64,000 nucleotides of DNA, taken from positions 4,402,001 through 4,466,000 of the forward strand of contig NC_070569.1 of the NCBI RefSeq assembly GCF_026914185.1. Reading direction: 5' to 3'. A program made the position numbers and the translations under genes. The notes beneath the pieces were generated by a model. It was not told where the DNA came from. It saw nothing but the letters and a program-made list of their open reading frames with translations, and searched no databases. Source of the stretch: Puccinia triticina (Eukaryota; Basidiomycota; Pucciniomycetes; Pucciniales; Pucciniaceae). This document shows, piece by piece, positions 63,788 to 64,000 of the stretch (positions within the stretch are counted from its first letter, which is position 1; the number at the start of each line of letters is the position of its first letter).

Positions 63788-64000
63788 GTTATGATTTAAA
63801 CTGTATTGCTGTGAAACAAGAACCAGACTGAAGAAACAACATTAGAACTTTCAGGGAAGAGAGAGAAAACATTAGAAGAAATAAGTGAGAAAGAATTACC
63901 ACCACAAGATAATATAGCTTCTGAGACAACCAAAGATAGGAGAAGAGAGAAGAGAGATTGGGGAACAAGGACACTGGAGACGATATAGAAAACAGAAGAG
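63788..64000 (-). repeat. 5' LTR of the Ty1/copia element (partial)
   Basis: Only the inner 213 bp of this LTR are in the window; it continues past 64,000. It reads as 59,262-59,474 except one base (TGTTATG here, TGTTAGG there). The 44 bases between it and the gag ATG should hold the primer-binding site, but no match to a known tRNA end was recognised. Confidence 0.93.

Overview
The window looks like nuclear DNA of a basidiomycete, most likely a rust fungus (Pucciniales). The genes have several short GT-AG introns of about 60-110 bases. The identifiable proteins are ordinary fungal or eukaryotic ones: a METTL5-type rRNA methyltransferase, an RTT107/Brc1-type BRCT protein, a mitochondrial Cyc2/cytochrome-b5-reductase-like flavoprotein and a Pps1-like phosphatase. 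Most of the rest is transposon and repeat DNA, as in large rust genomes. The species assignment is inference; no rRNA, tRNA or telomere is present to fix it.

Layout. 1-9.1 kb: gene-poor, with a decayed Ty1/copia integrase fragment (about 3.1-4.4 kb) split by a 102-bp solo LTR, several GCGCAGCG-rich elements (one, 6,135-6,502, with a duplicated target) and an LTR-like fragment. 9,123-12,268: a 3.1-kb non-coding element with 21-bp inverted ends, an almost perfect 8-bp target duplication, and nested inverted repeats and tandem arrays inside. 14.3-24.9 kb: a 10.6-kb satellite made only of 10- and 11-bp units; it is stop-free in all six frames, so its giant ORFs are artefacts. 26.2-30.7 kb: a weak hypothetical gene, a small satellite outpost, about 2.4 kb of short dyad-symmetric repeats, and the C-terminal exons of a hAT transposase.

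31.7-33.2 kb: a minus-strand gene for a possibly secreted protein carrying a DLNxxP motif. 35.6-47.4 kb: the gene island, with a Pps1-like phosphatase fragment (-), a complete 595-bp TRIM retroelement, METTL5 (+, six exons), a Cyc2-like reductase (-, three exons, tail to tail with METTL5) and RTT107 (-, eight exons).

48.3-53.9 kb: a tyrosine-recombinase (DIRS-type) retrotransposon with gag, RT/RNase H and recombinase. A 903-bp MITE with an 8-bp target duplication interrupts gag. Each of the three ORFs has one in-frame TGA, and both RT catalytic Asp positions read Asn; all five changes fit mutation at CpG. 54-59.2 kb: gene-free, with a TIR element and a 1.5-kb inverted-repeat element that itself carries a 180-bp MITE. 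59,262-64,000: a young, apparently intact Ty1/copia element on the minus strand, running off the window end.

Exon junctions were placed by eye from splice signals, reading phase and protein conservation. Family assignments rest on remembered motifs, with no database search.
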